From assembly GCF_000006565.2 (NCBI RefSeq), contig NC_031473.1, positions 2,892,134-2,956,133 of the forward strand: a stretch of 64,000 nt of DNA, given 5' to 3'. The notes beneath the pieces were generated by a model that saw nothing but the letters and a program-made list of their open reading frames with translations, was not told where the DNA came from and made no database searches. Positions 12,609 to 23,663 of this stretch are shown one piece after another. Each line of letters opens with the position of its first letter. The first letter of the stretch is position 1. A program made the translations under genes and the position numbers. This DNA is from Toxoplasma gondii ME49. Taxonomy: Eukaryota > Apicomplexa > Conoidasida > Eucoccidiorida > Sarcocystidae.

Positions 12609-15600
12609 CTATCTCGACCAGTTTGCCTGGTCCCCGCCGCGTCTGGGCCCCCCGCCCCGGGGCCTTCCAACGCCCCCACGCGTCCCGAGTCCGAAGCGTC
12701 GCTCCTGACCCGCTCCGGCAGCCGCGCCCGCTTGGGCGCCAGGCGCTGGGCCTCCAGGACCCTTCTTCTTCTTGCCAGCGTCGATCCACTGGCCGCCGTC
12801 GGCTCCGGTTTCGCCCTCCTTCTCAGCCGCGGGCGCAAAAACTCCGTTCTCGCCCTCTCCGCGACCGAAGCGAGGTCGAAACCGGCCCTCCTCTTCAAAG
12901 GCTCCCTCGCCCTTCGGTCCGCTGTACTCGCCACGACCGTTCGGGGCCTTCCCGTTCCAGCCGCCTCGGCCTCCACGGCCTCCGCGGCCGCCGCCACGCG
13001 GACCACCAGATCCCTGCTGACGCGCAAAGTCCAAACGCATCTGAAAAAAGCAACGAGCGAAACAGACAGAGAAACTCGTGAAACGGACCCGGATCGACGA
13101 GCCACACGCGTCTAAAGAGGCTACCAAATAGAGAACTCTGCAAATACACATCTTAAATGGTACAATCTGAAACCTTGCTCCCGGATTGATACATTGACAT
13201 TCGAAACTCAGGTAAATCTGAGCCAGAGTTTCGCTTGCCGTTCGTGTCTGGGAAACGACGCTACGTCTAGGACCTCTCATGTGTTCTTCCCCTTTTCTGT
13301 CTCTCCGTCTCAAATCCGCACCCAACTCCGCGCTCCGTGTCTCTCTTCACTCACCTGTCGCCCGCGCACGTACAGCCCCTGCTGCATGAGGTACTCGGCA
13401 CTCTGGCGACAATCGAGTTCGATGAACCAGCCGAAGGTGCGTCCACTTGCGGGTTTGCGGATCTCCACTGCCTGGCCCTCGTTGAACTTCTTCAACTGCT
13501 CAGCAACCGCCTTCTTCAGCTCGTCCACAGAGAACTCCGCGGGCATCTCAGAGAGCACCACGAGCTTCTTCGCGCCCGCCGGTGGCCCGTCGCCACGCGT
13601 GGGGCCCTCGGCGCCCTCACCGGCCCCTTGGGCTCCCCACGAAGCGGCACCCGAGGCTGCCGGTGTACCCACACGCGACGCACTCGCCCGACTTTCCTCC
13701 TGAGCCGAGCCGGCGCGGCCGTTGTTGGCCGAGCTGCCGGTGGAACGAGAAGCAGGAACAGCGAAGCCTTTCTGAAGACAGACGCAGCATAAACGCGAGT
13801 TCCCACAATCTAGATTCCCTGACAAGAACTCACAAGGCGCTGCGACGCAGTACAGAGACTGCAGAAGACAGAACGATTCGCTCAGACCTTGACGGTTGCT
13901 GTTTCACAGATCCAGTTGTACTGTGTCCGTACACTTGAGAGATATTGTGGAGAGAGAACCAACTCGAATCTGCTCCGAAGGTGATGCTCAGTTACACACG
14001 TTAGGCGCTAACATACCGACTAAACAGCGGGACCCCTCGATGAACGCTCGACGTGCAGAAAAAGCGCTGAGAGTTGAGCCTACAGATGACGACTGCAACG
14101 CGAGAGAAAAGTACACGTTTCTCTGGAAAAAACACACTCACAGGTCCTCCTGCAGTGCGCTGCGCGTTCTGTACAACCTTGAAGGCAAAGCTCTTCGGAT
14201 CGTATTTGAACTGCTCAGCTTGTTGCTGCACATCCACCTTCGGCTGTTGTTTGGTCTCTCCAGGGCGCGGCCAGTCTGCGGGGAGTACACAACGCGACAA
14301 AAGTCACCAGGTCTTACTCCTCTCAAACAATCCAGAACGGTTCCTTGCAGCATTCCGCTGCGTGGGAAGCTCCACACTCCTCCCCTCTCGCTCTCCATAT
14401 GGCCGACGACACACGACTTTACACTGTGTCCGCTCACTTGACGACCTCCGATTTGTGCATGCAGTCGAATTTGTCATCACCCGGTCTTTCGCTCTAGCTT
14501 CCTGCGTCTGTCCCCTCTCTCCCACTCTTCCCTCTCTACGCGCTTCACCTCAAACTTACTTGCATCAGGGGTCGACGCGTCGACATTCGGGGCGTCTTCG
14601 CGCTTCCACTGGCGCTTCGGCGCAGGCTTCTGAGGGGCAGCGTTTTGCTTCTCGGGCGTCGCGTTCCTCTGAGGCTCCTCGACAGTCTCTTTCTTCTCTT
14701 CGAGCTCGGGTGCCTCCGCCGCCGCAGGCTTCACGGTGGGGCTGGCGCACGCGTCGGAGCCCACGCGGGGGGAGATAGGTGTCGCGGGCGCGTTCGGCGC
14801 GCGGACACTGTCTCCTCCGACCGAGCCGCGCGGACTGCTTTGCTCCGGAACGAGGGACGTGGTTGCCGGCGCCTCCACAGTTGTTGGAGAACTTTCGCCT
14901 TGCTGGAAAGGGGCGTCCTGAGCTGTTGCGCGAGAGCGGGGACTGGGCGAAGAAGGCACCACTGCCTCTCTCGCTCCGTTCTCGACCTCCTCAACAGCCG
15001 CGTCGAGGTAGCAGAAGATCTCGTTGGTCACGTACCACCCCTGAAAACAACAAGACTGAAACTGGCATTTGAGCTCCTTAACAAGTACGCGATCCCCCCT
15101 GAGTCCGTGCAGACAGATTTAAACAACACTTGAACGTACATGTGAACAGAAGCGCCGCGCATGCCTTTTGTGTGGGGAACACAAAATAAACTCAAGACAG
15201 TTGATGTCCTGTGCCTTCAACATGAAACAATACTTCTTGCTCGAGATACGGTAACCTAAAAACGGAGATGCATCGATGTCTGCCTTCTCGCGTACTGACT
15301 GTCCGCAGTCGGACACACATGCATCGTGTGGAGAGTCCGGAAGAGGGACCTTTAGCCCCTACACTTCTTCCTGATTTCGCCACTGTTCCTCAGACTTACG
15401 TTGCGCGGGGCCTTCTGCTTCGCGAGGAAGACAGTTTGGGCAAACTCTCTCTCGGGGCCCTCATCTGCATGCTTCAGACGCCCGGCGACGAGAATCAGCA
15501 TGCCTCCGTCTTTGTTCTCCTGCGCGTCGATGAAACGCACGCGGCAGGTCGTCCTCTCGAATCGGCCGCGTTCGAAGGCCCGGTAAATCTCCCTCTGACC

Positions 15601-17575
15601 GGTGGCCCTGACGTCCGTGTGGTGCGGCGCACTGTGAGGCACTGTGCCGTCGCGGTCCGTCGTTCGGATCATCTACAAACATAAAAGGTTTTTACAAGAA
15701 AAAAGCAAACGCATGTCCCTACGGATACGCACCACCCCCGTCTTCGCACAACTGCTGCCAGGTCAGTGGTCAAACCGAAAACCGAAGTCTCCTCGCCTCC
15801 GCGTCAGTCCCCAGAAGCGTCAACAGATCGAAGTCACCACGCAAAGCGCTCCAAAAGAAAAAACAACTTTACCCCAGGTGAATTCCCCACCATCCATTGC
15901 TGGATACACTTTGCCGATTCTCGGAGCCGACTGAGTCTCGAGAACCTGTCAAACTTCGTTGTACAGTTCGCCTCTACTTGGATCGACCGTTTCGGTTTAA
16001 GAGCCCTGTGTTTGAAGCTCGCACCGTTGCATTCGGGAGCAAACACCGCTCCATTCGGTCTCACTCTTCCTGACTGGTATGTCCTTCGTTTACAGCTTGT
16101 ACCGCTATATTCACGATCTTGAGCAAGGACTTCTCTTCCTTCTTACCTGCGAGTCGAAGTCGTAGAACCGGTGCAGGTCAAGCGGCGTATCGTGCAGCAT
16201 GTAGTAATACTGGTAGACGAACGAATGCGCAACTTCCATGGGCGTCAACATGCGAGGCTTCGCAGCTGCATGCACGGCATGCTCCGCCTCAGGACCCTGC
16301 TGCGCCACCGAGGTCACCTGAGCTCCGAGAGGCCCAGAGCCCTGGCCATCCATCATCAGCGGCGCGGACGGGCCCGAACTCCCGGCTGGGGCTCCACCGG
16401 CTCCGCCCTGCGACGGGAACATGAACGTCGAGCTCGAGCCCTGCAGGAGAGACGCATCCGGAGCAGTCCCCGTTGGCGTTGCCTACCAAGAGATACGAAG
16501 TACGACATCCATGTAGCACGGAAAAAGTAACGTTGAGCGAGCTCGTTGGTATAGTACATGCCTAATTTGTGTATTCTTGTTGAGGGGGAAGAACTGTCTT
16601 GGCAAAAAGTAACGAAATATGACAGACCAACACGCACCATATTCGCCTGGAAAATGCGTGAAGTCTTCCCATGTACACTTTCATTCTTCACTAGTCATTT
16701 CGGGCCACCGACAAATCATTGCAAAAAAGTACATTTCAGCAAGGCACTGCACGGAGCTGTTTCATTACATAAACAGAGGAGACACCACACTCGATAATCT
16801 GAAAACAGCATGCAGAACCTTATTCTGCTAGAACACACAGACCCACACACTTGCCCAGTCTGAAGAAACACACAGTTACGGATCAGCGTCTGTGGCAGCG
16901 ACAGCCGAGTAACCTTCTAGTCACATACATGGCCTGAATTTTCCGTGAGAAGGGAGACGCACGCTTCCCCACTGGCACTGGAGACTAAGTGGACGCAAGA
17001 TGTCCTAATATCCCGATGTTCGCCTTGGAAATCTCCCAATATTCGTCCGCCCGGAAAAGCCGGATCCATCTCACCCGAGCAGTGATAGTGTATTTGGTGC
17101 TGGACCCTTTGCATTTTAAAAACTTTTTGTCGCCTCTTTCCGAATGCTCGAATGTACGGAATAGCAAAGACTACTTCTCTGCATTAACCACGATGGATCT
17201 GGATTCACTTACGAGCGTGGATGCGCCAGACATCGCGTTCGGCTGAGCGTAGGAATGCGGGTGGCCTTGCTGCGGCAACTGCTGCGCAGACTGGTTGTGC
17301 TGTTGCGAGTAATTCCCTGCATTCGTGAAGCCTTGGTATTGCTGGTGGTGAGGCGGGGGTGGCAGAGGCGGCTGTTGAAGATGAAGTTGCATCTGCTGCT
17401 GCTGAAGATGGTGCGGCTGTCCGTAGCCGGCACCGCGGGCGCTGGACGAAGGGTGCAATCCAGAGTTTCCGCCGTACCCATGATGTCCAGAAAACGCTGT
17501 GTTTTGTGCGCTGTGGTGGAAGCCGCCTCCGGACGAGGCTGGCGCTCCTGAAGGGTGGACAGAGTACACAGACAT
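12609..17575 (-). CDS. G3BP: G3BP-like stress-granule protein: prion-like / NTF2 / RRM / RGG
   Basis: Seven exons: 17575-17213, 16440-16147, 15672-15400, 15040-14560, 14275-14142, 13771-13355, 13040-12609. They give 797 residues, and all junctions match in phase. Residues 1-180 are Gln/His/Pro/Ser-rich (LQQQQMQLHLQQPPLPPPP). About 185-323 form an NTF2-like domain: MEVAHSFVYQYYYMLHD, HRFYDF, then FAQTVFLAKQKAP and YVTNEIFCYLD, as in G3BP. An acidic, Pro-rich linker follows. An RRM spans about 584-661, with RNP2 LVVLSEMP and RNP1-like FGWFIELD. The C-terminus is RGG-rich (GGGRGGRGGRGG) and ends RRGGDQANWSR. Animal G3BP nucleates stress granules and binds RNA and ribosomal subunits; a similar cytoplasmic role is inferred. 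Exon 2 could instead begin at 16482, adding 14 residues in frame; the 16440 acceptor has the better pyrimidine tract. A distant upstream in-frame ATG at 17758 is less likely. Confidence 0.9.
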
Positions 17576-18615
17576 TGTAGACGCAGTGCGAAAAGACGAC
17601 GGTGGGAATGCACGGAATGTTCGGGAAGATCGCGTCGGCAAAGTGGACCGAGAACGGCGGAAAACACGGCCGGACGACGGAATGCGGAACTCTACAGAAC
17701 GCGGTGAACAGACTGGAGGTGTGAAGCCAGAGAGCGACTGCGGACCTGTGGCGCACAAGAACGTTTAAGAAGGGAGAAAGGAATCGGTTACAATGGGACG
17801 GAAGCTCTTAGAGCGCGCCGGGGGATTTTCCGAGGAGATTCTTGAATGTGGGGGCAAAAATGATTTGACGAGACTCGACGAGGGAGAGATACGTGGGAAG
17901 AAGTCAAAAAGGTACGCGAGTGTGGAGTGGCGCGAGGAAAACGAACCCTCGAAAAGGCAGGCGGAAGAAACAGCGAAACGGACGGTGTTTCCACGAACTA
18001 AAAGTGAATTTTACAGGGTAGAGGGGCGATATTCCGCGCAGCAACGCACTTTCCAGAACAGGAACAACGCGCACTGAACTGCGGTCTGCACAACTGTCTC
18101 GGGGGAACACTCTCCACGAACGTCGTGGTAATGCCGTGTTGCACGAGCGGCCGAGATGCGCCAGGGAAACGCGCGCAAAGCCGACAAAAATAGCGGCTGA
18201 ACTCCCGAAAAAATGCAGACGAAAGGACGCTCCGCGAAACACAAAGACAGAGGGACGAAACTACGCAGTGGACGACGGAAACAGGCGCACGCGTAAGCGC
18301 CGCGGGTGTGGCCATCCTAAAAAGGAGGGGCAGAGCAGCGCTGACGAAAAGGCTGCGTTTCGCGTGGGTAACAAAACCCACCAAAACACCACCTCGCGCG
18401 AGGGGCCACATTTCGCGAAAATTCCCACCTGGCACCCCCCGCCGCAATCTCCCCCCCCCCCACTTACTCTTTGCGGAACCCCGTTGGCGCTAAAAGAGGA
18501 CGCGGAAACATCGCGACGCGTGTGTGCGTGTGTGTGATAGAAACCAACAAGCACTCACGATGTCGAATGCAAGGAAAGACGTTCACGAACGCCACACTTT
18601 TACGGGAATAGGATC
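17576..18615. promoter_or_regulatory. 5' flank of the G3BP-like gene
   Basis: This GC-rich stretch immediately upstream of the minus-strand start probably holds the 5' untranslated region and promoter. Open frames on both strands here are short and Arg-rich, as expected for GC-rich non-coding DNA. A run of about ten C residues lies near 18451-18460. Confidence 0.45.
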
Positions 18616-19044
18616 TCAATGTCGCTGATCCCACTGCGTCGGGTGCGTTTCCAGAAAAAACGTGTTCTCCAGGAACCACCTAAGCGCCAAGAAGAAAAAC
18701 ACAGTACCTTTCGCATGGGAGTTGTTGAGTTTGCGTCCGTTTCTCGACTTCCTTGTGCGACGGTAATACGACTGAAAGAAAACCACAGAAAAGGCTTCCG
18801 TCTGAAATAAAGCGCGTGGACAGCGCTCAAGGTCCAGGGTGAGGCACAAGGAGGACGCTGAGAGTGATCTTTCCCCAGGAATCCAGGAATAGTAGCGGTA
18901 AACGGTTACGCTCACTGTCGGATTTTGCTGCCCGTCCCGGTTTCCTTCAAATCTGTTCCCTTTCACACCCCAAGCAGGGCTCTGGTTCGCGCCCTTGTAA
19001 AGTTGGTTCTCGCCAAAAACAGCCGGTTGTGGAATTTTGTCCAT
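18616..19044 (-). CDS. Possible small gene, unrecognised
   Basis: An ATG-initiated frame of 142 codons begins MDKIPQPAVFGENQLYKG and has balanced, non-repetitive composition unlike the surrounding chance frames. A usable donor (GCGAAAGGTACTG) lies near 18705, so only about the first 110 codons may be coding. I see no signal peptide, transmembrane segment or family motif. It could be an exon of a gene whose other parts I cannot see, or chance. Confidence 0.25.
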   Translation of the reverse strand: MDKIPQPAVFGENQLYKGANQSPAWGVKGNRFEGNRDGQQNPTVSVTVYRYYSWIPGERSLSASSLCLTLDLERCPRALFQTEAFSVVFFQSYYRRTRKSRNGRKLNNSHAKGTVFFFLALRWFLENTFFLETHPTQWDQRH

Positions 19045-21766
19045 GTTTCCGCACGCTCAGTCCGTATTGGAATGCTAGCCGATGCACAGTCGTTCTTTTT
19101 GCAGATGTGTTACGCTACGCACCACAGAGCTATTCAAATGTTCAAATACATCTGCATCCATATGAACAGGCACACACTTGCGCAAAAATTAGGTGAGTTC
19201 CCCGGAACCGTGTAGAGCCACTGGACCAGGTCGTGGAATCAAGAATTTTCAGAGACGAAAAACGAAACCGACCACCCGTAGCTATTTGACTGTTCTGCGT
19301 GGACTCGTGGTGCTCGCAGGGGTAAGAGCGTGTGTTTTTTGCCTGAGGCTGACCTGCTGTCGATTCTCGGTGACTTTCATGACAGTCACGATCTCTCATG
19401 AAGTTACTTCTAGATATACGGGCAGGGACCGTTGCGGAATCTTAGTTCGGCTTCAAGCATCTCCTAATCTTAGAGAATGCAGGACAGTTGACGCTGAGCC
19501 TGCCTCCCGTTTCCTTGGCGTGGGCAATGTGTTACTGTACAATGGCGTCGTGAAACGCATCCTCTTTGTGAACAGGTGCCAGCGACGCGAATGCTTCTAC
19601 GGGCAGGGGCGTACAGCATTCATAAGAGAACTTGGTTGTCTCGGGGGCACTCCTGATGGTTGCCTTTCAGAACAAGAACCAGAGGCATCAATATCGGATA
19701 TATTCAGGAACTGATCAGAACGTTCATGCGGCTATTGTACGGGGGAAAGGGAAGTTGGTCGGTATTTGCACAGCACGACGCAGCTGGCACAGAGACAACC
19801 TGGGAGGCTAGCGTGCGTTGTTGGACTTTTGTTGTTATCTTATTGCTATCGCATGCGTGTGACTTTAAAATTATGATTCGTATTAGTGGATAATTCCACA
19901 CCACAAAATCACAGTGTTCTGCTTTCGCTTGTAGCAGTCGCCTTTCATGGTAAAAATAGACGAATAACCATAAACAGGTTTGCACTCTGTTGTGGCAACA
20001 ACCAATTTAATAGCGTCGTAAATGGAAACGCCATCGGCTTCTGCATCCCTAAGGTGCTTCCAGGAACGTCATTTCCCACTATGGTCGGCGCCTTCGTTTT
20101 TTGCTCAAGTTGGTGACAGAGGTTGCCGACGACTGCATGGGTTGACCGCTGGCGAAACTTTGGTTGCCTCGTCAAGAGGGTCCACCAGCCAGAGTTCCAT
20201 CGGCTCTTCAGAATCGGTCGACTAGGTGCCGTACTAGACCGATGCATGGATGGAATCACAGTAGAGCTGTGATTTCGCAACAAACTAATGTACAGCTTCC
20301 TGTCTTTCGAGCGAGGAATCGCGGCGCTTTCAGTTAGCAGACAAATGAGTTTAGTTCAGCACAGATGGCAGCGAAGTACGTTTGCAGTCGAGCAAGCTGC
20401 AGTGACATGAAACGACCAATATAAAAATAAGCTAGCGTGCGACTTCTGCTCAATCGTCTATTCTATTCTGAAACGATAACGGCAATTCACAGTGCGAAGC
20501 CTACAAGAAAGGGGAGTGTAGCTGTGTGGAGCGAACTTTGAAACAAATGGACGTTAGGCTAGAGACCCTGGAGGGTCACTGTAATGAAACGGGATCTTTT
20601 AACTTGCAGATTCAGTTGCAGTCTGTGTCCTCCTTCGCTCTTGTCTACACTGCACGCATTCCTCGGGACTTTTCGTTCCTTTTTTACTTTATCGTGCGCC
20701 TTGCACCCCTTGTCGTGTTCCATTCCCCACCCAAGACTTTGTTAAACCTTTTCTTTTTTCTCCCGTGAAGCACATTCTTTCTGCCAACTCTAGTGAGTCG
20801 ACCAGGAAACTGAAACTTACTGAAACTGTCCGACTCCCATAAAGACTGCGCTATGATAGACACCTCTTCAAGGCTATCCGCAGGTTCGACGATTTTGAGT
20901 ATGCCGACTGCGAAATTTTTTCCCTTTTCGCGAGACCATATGCGTGTAAGACACAACTGTCTTTCTGCCTCCTTAAAACACTTTTCGTGTCGAAGCAAAA
21001 TTCATTTCCACTGCCTTACAAATACTTGCATCAGTCCTGTTTCAAGTGCCTCCCTCGGTGGTTGTTTTGATTTCGACAATGCACTCGGTGCATTGGCCAC
21101 GCGTTTTCTTCCACCTGGCAGTTTTTCGTGGGAAATTTGTGGCTGCGCTGAGGTTCCTGGCGTAGGTGCGAATCTTAAGAACTACTTCTTCTGTCTCGTT
21201 GAGACGCTCGAACTTCAGTGGACAGTGCGTAACAGGTACCTCCGGCGACGGGGGCTGAACCGCTTTGACCGACTCTCGCCCGCTAGACTAGGTGGTGGAG
21301 CCTAGGACAAAATGGTGGAACAAGGGGACTGGGGTGTAAAACACGAGAGGATTTGAAGCGACCTGCCTACAAAAACGGGAGTTTAGCATAAAACAGAACC
21401 AAACCATCCCTGAAGGTGTATGGCACACACAGATAGAGACCCCCTGACATACGCGTGTACCCGTTGAGAGAGGACACCACCGGAGTGGACATCATACTGC
21501 GTTGCATATTCCCCTCAGAACACATCGGAAAAAGGGAACGCGGTGCAAAAATCGACAAACGAACTCACGAACTTAGTGCGTTTTCACTGGACTCCAACAA
21601 CAGATATGACTTACAACACGGCTGCCGTCCGGTAACACACCGAAACGAGCACTTCCAGAATCCCTTGCTGACCAGTGGCACTAGCGCAACCCCTAAAGCA
21701 TCCAACTGAAGGTCTGCAAATGTGTAGAATGGAAATATCATGGGAGGAAAGACCTTTCTATTTACC
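19045..21766. other. Spacer with weak open frames only
   Basis: Two ATG frames have non-repetitive protein-like composition: plus strand about 19379-19714 (ending SDIFRN) and plus strand 20853-21305 (starting MIDTSSRLSAG). Neither has convincing splice partners or a known family. I regard both as unsupported. No RNA gene or repeat array is visible. Confidence 0.35.
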
Positions 21767-22201
21767 TCAAAGCACTCAGGACACCGGCGTCGAGTGACTA
21801 GACACACGCTGCGTCCCTCGTAGCTGTCCCGCGCAAAGACGGTATGACTTAGCTGCTTGCAGAGCTATTTGTCGCGGGGTCTCTTCTTTATCAAAAGAAC
21901 CTTTTTCCTTTGTGTCCATCGAAACCATTAGCGATCCCACTGTCGGTTCGCTGCTTTCTGCTCCTTCCCTCCCTTGTCGCCGCGTGGCGTCTATTAGAGT
22001 ACACGTTTCTCTGGCCTCGTTCTGCCAAGACTTTTCTTCGCCCTTGCGCGCAAAATCACCCACCATCATGGAACTCCCAGTGCCTCTCCGTCTGGGACTC
22101 GTTTCTGTTTGTTTTCCTAGCTCGCTTCCGCGATTGGCAGCAGATTCTCTCCCGAAAGCGTAAACCCTCTGCTCCGTCTTTGGGGACATGCTCATCGGCA
22201 T
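21767..22201 (-). CDS. Possible exon(s) of an unrecognised minus-strand gene
   Basis: An ATG frame at 22201-21776 (MPMSMSPKTEQRVYAFGRES, 141 codons) is charged and non-repetitive. In a second frame the segment ending at 21767 reads SYEGRSVCLVTRRRCPECFE, with a zinc-ribbon-like Cys spacing, and runs into a donor at 21766 (TTTGAG|GTAAAT). A good acceptor (cattctacacatttgcag) sits 50 bases on, before 21713. These signals suggest a real spliced minus-strand transcript. I could not assemble one unique phase-consistent model, because the next exon in phase stops after six residues. No family was recognised. Confidence 0.3.
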
Positions 22202-23663
22202 TCACCCCCCTCAAGAACCGAGAGAGGATCTAGCCGAGTTCCTCCTGCCTTCCGCAAGACGAACGGCTGTACACAAGAGGAGCTGGAAACTTGAGTTAAA
22301 AACTGTCGAAACATCCCAGGCTTCCTGAGCTGTCAACATTCCCACAGTTCGTTATCACCCTATCAGAGCCGGTGTGTCAAAACTTAACAGGTTTTTCGTT
22401 TTCTTAGGAATGCACTTTGTCCACTCGAATGAAGCGTATGATTTTTCAGCGCCAAACTCAGAGGAGCAAAAGGCGCATCCACCTGCACATGCATCTGCAT
22501 AAAAGGAGAAGCTCGTCCATACTCGTACTACCCTCCATGCGCTTTAAACAGCAACTTTTGTAGCCGGCCGCATGAATACGCCCAGCACAGTACGAAAGCC
22601 GATATCTTCCTCGCCGTTTGGCCTCCTCCTACTCATCTGTATCTCAACCCATCTGAATACAAATAAACACTATGAAACACAAATGTATTTGCATGTGTGT
22701 GGGACGTTTTCTTGGCGTAAACTCTAAGGTTTTCCACTCCGACTGGTTTCGATCGACCATTTCTCGGAGACACCCGAGACGAGGTTCTCTTCGGCGATCC
22801 AACATCGGCTTTTCACTCTTCTGCACGTTCACTTCGGTGACATCACCTCTCAGGCGATTTCGAAACAAAGATTGACGCTCTACCGTTCAACCGCGTTTGC
22901 CTCCTCATGTGCGCGCCAACTGCCTGTCTCCACTTTCCTCTTCGTCTCTCTCCTCTTTTCATGCTAGTGGGTATTCTCTTGAAGGTGAGGAAGGAAGCGC
23001 CTCTCTCCACTTGGAAGAAGAAATGCGACTGACGGCTTCGGTTTGCACACACTGGCGGTGGAGTGTCTATACAGCGGAAGGGGCTGGGAGCAGCTGACCT
23101 CCCGGCGTCTCGTCCCCGAACCCAGAACGTTTGTTTGTCTTCTTCTCTGCGTCGCTGCATGCAAGAAACGACGTGAGGACCACGCCCGTTCTTCGCCTGT
23201 CTCTTCAGTTCTTGGCAAGTGGATTTGGACCTCCTCACATGGAGGGTGCGAATGCCGAGTCAAGTTCCTGGCTGCCCGCGCGCCTCGAGTTCTGTCGAAA
23301 AAGCAGTCTTCTCTGAAGACTCGCTGCTCAACTTTTTCCGAAATCCAGCATTGCCTTTCCCCGTCGGAGACAATGTCCACATTCCTTCACTCCGCTGTCG
23401 CTCCACCATGTCACAGATTTAGCTTCTTTGCAAAACCTCTACCGCGACTTTTCACAGAACAGAAACCGGCGAAGAAGAGACCGTCTTCCGGTCACCCCCT
23501 CGCAGCAGCAGCACACACCGACTTGGTGCTGCCTGAAGACGGCTCTTTCGATTTCCATGAACGGAGTCACATGATAGCTAATCTTCGCTCCCGGGGTCTC
23601 TAGTTCCAGATGCACAAGAGATGGTAACTCTTGCATGCTGGAAAGTCGAAGGGGATCTGGAAC
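22202..23663. other. 5' flank of the large unknown gene
   Basis: No exon with matched splice sites was found. The plus-strand frame 23043-23603, which contains an ATG at about 23371, ends in a stop before the proposed start at 23664 and cannot join it in phase. It may be 5' untranslated sequence with upstream open frames. Confidence 0.4.

Noticed and set aside
11909..13081. 390-codon plus-strand open frame
   Set aside because: It overlaps the RGG and linker exon of the minus-strand G3BP-like gene. GC-rich Gly/Arg codons keep the opposite strand open. The product is Pro/Ser/Arg-rich without a domain.
23043..23603. 186-codon plus-strand open frame upstream of the large gene
   Set aside because: It ends before the proposed start, has no donor in usable phase, and resembles 5' untranslated DNA.
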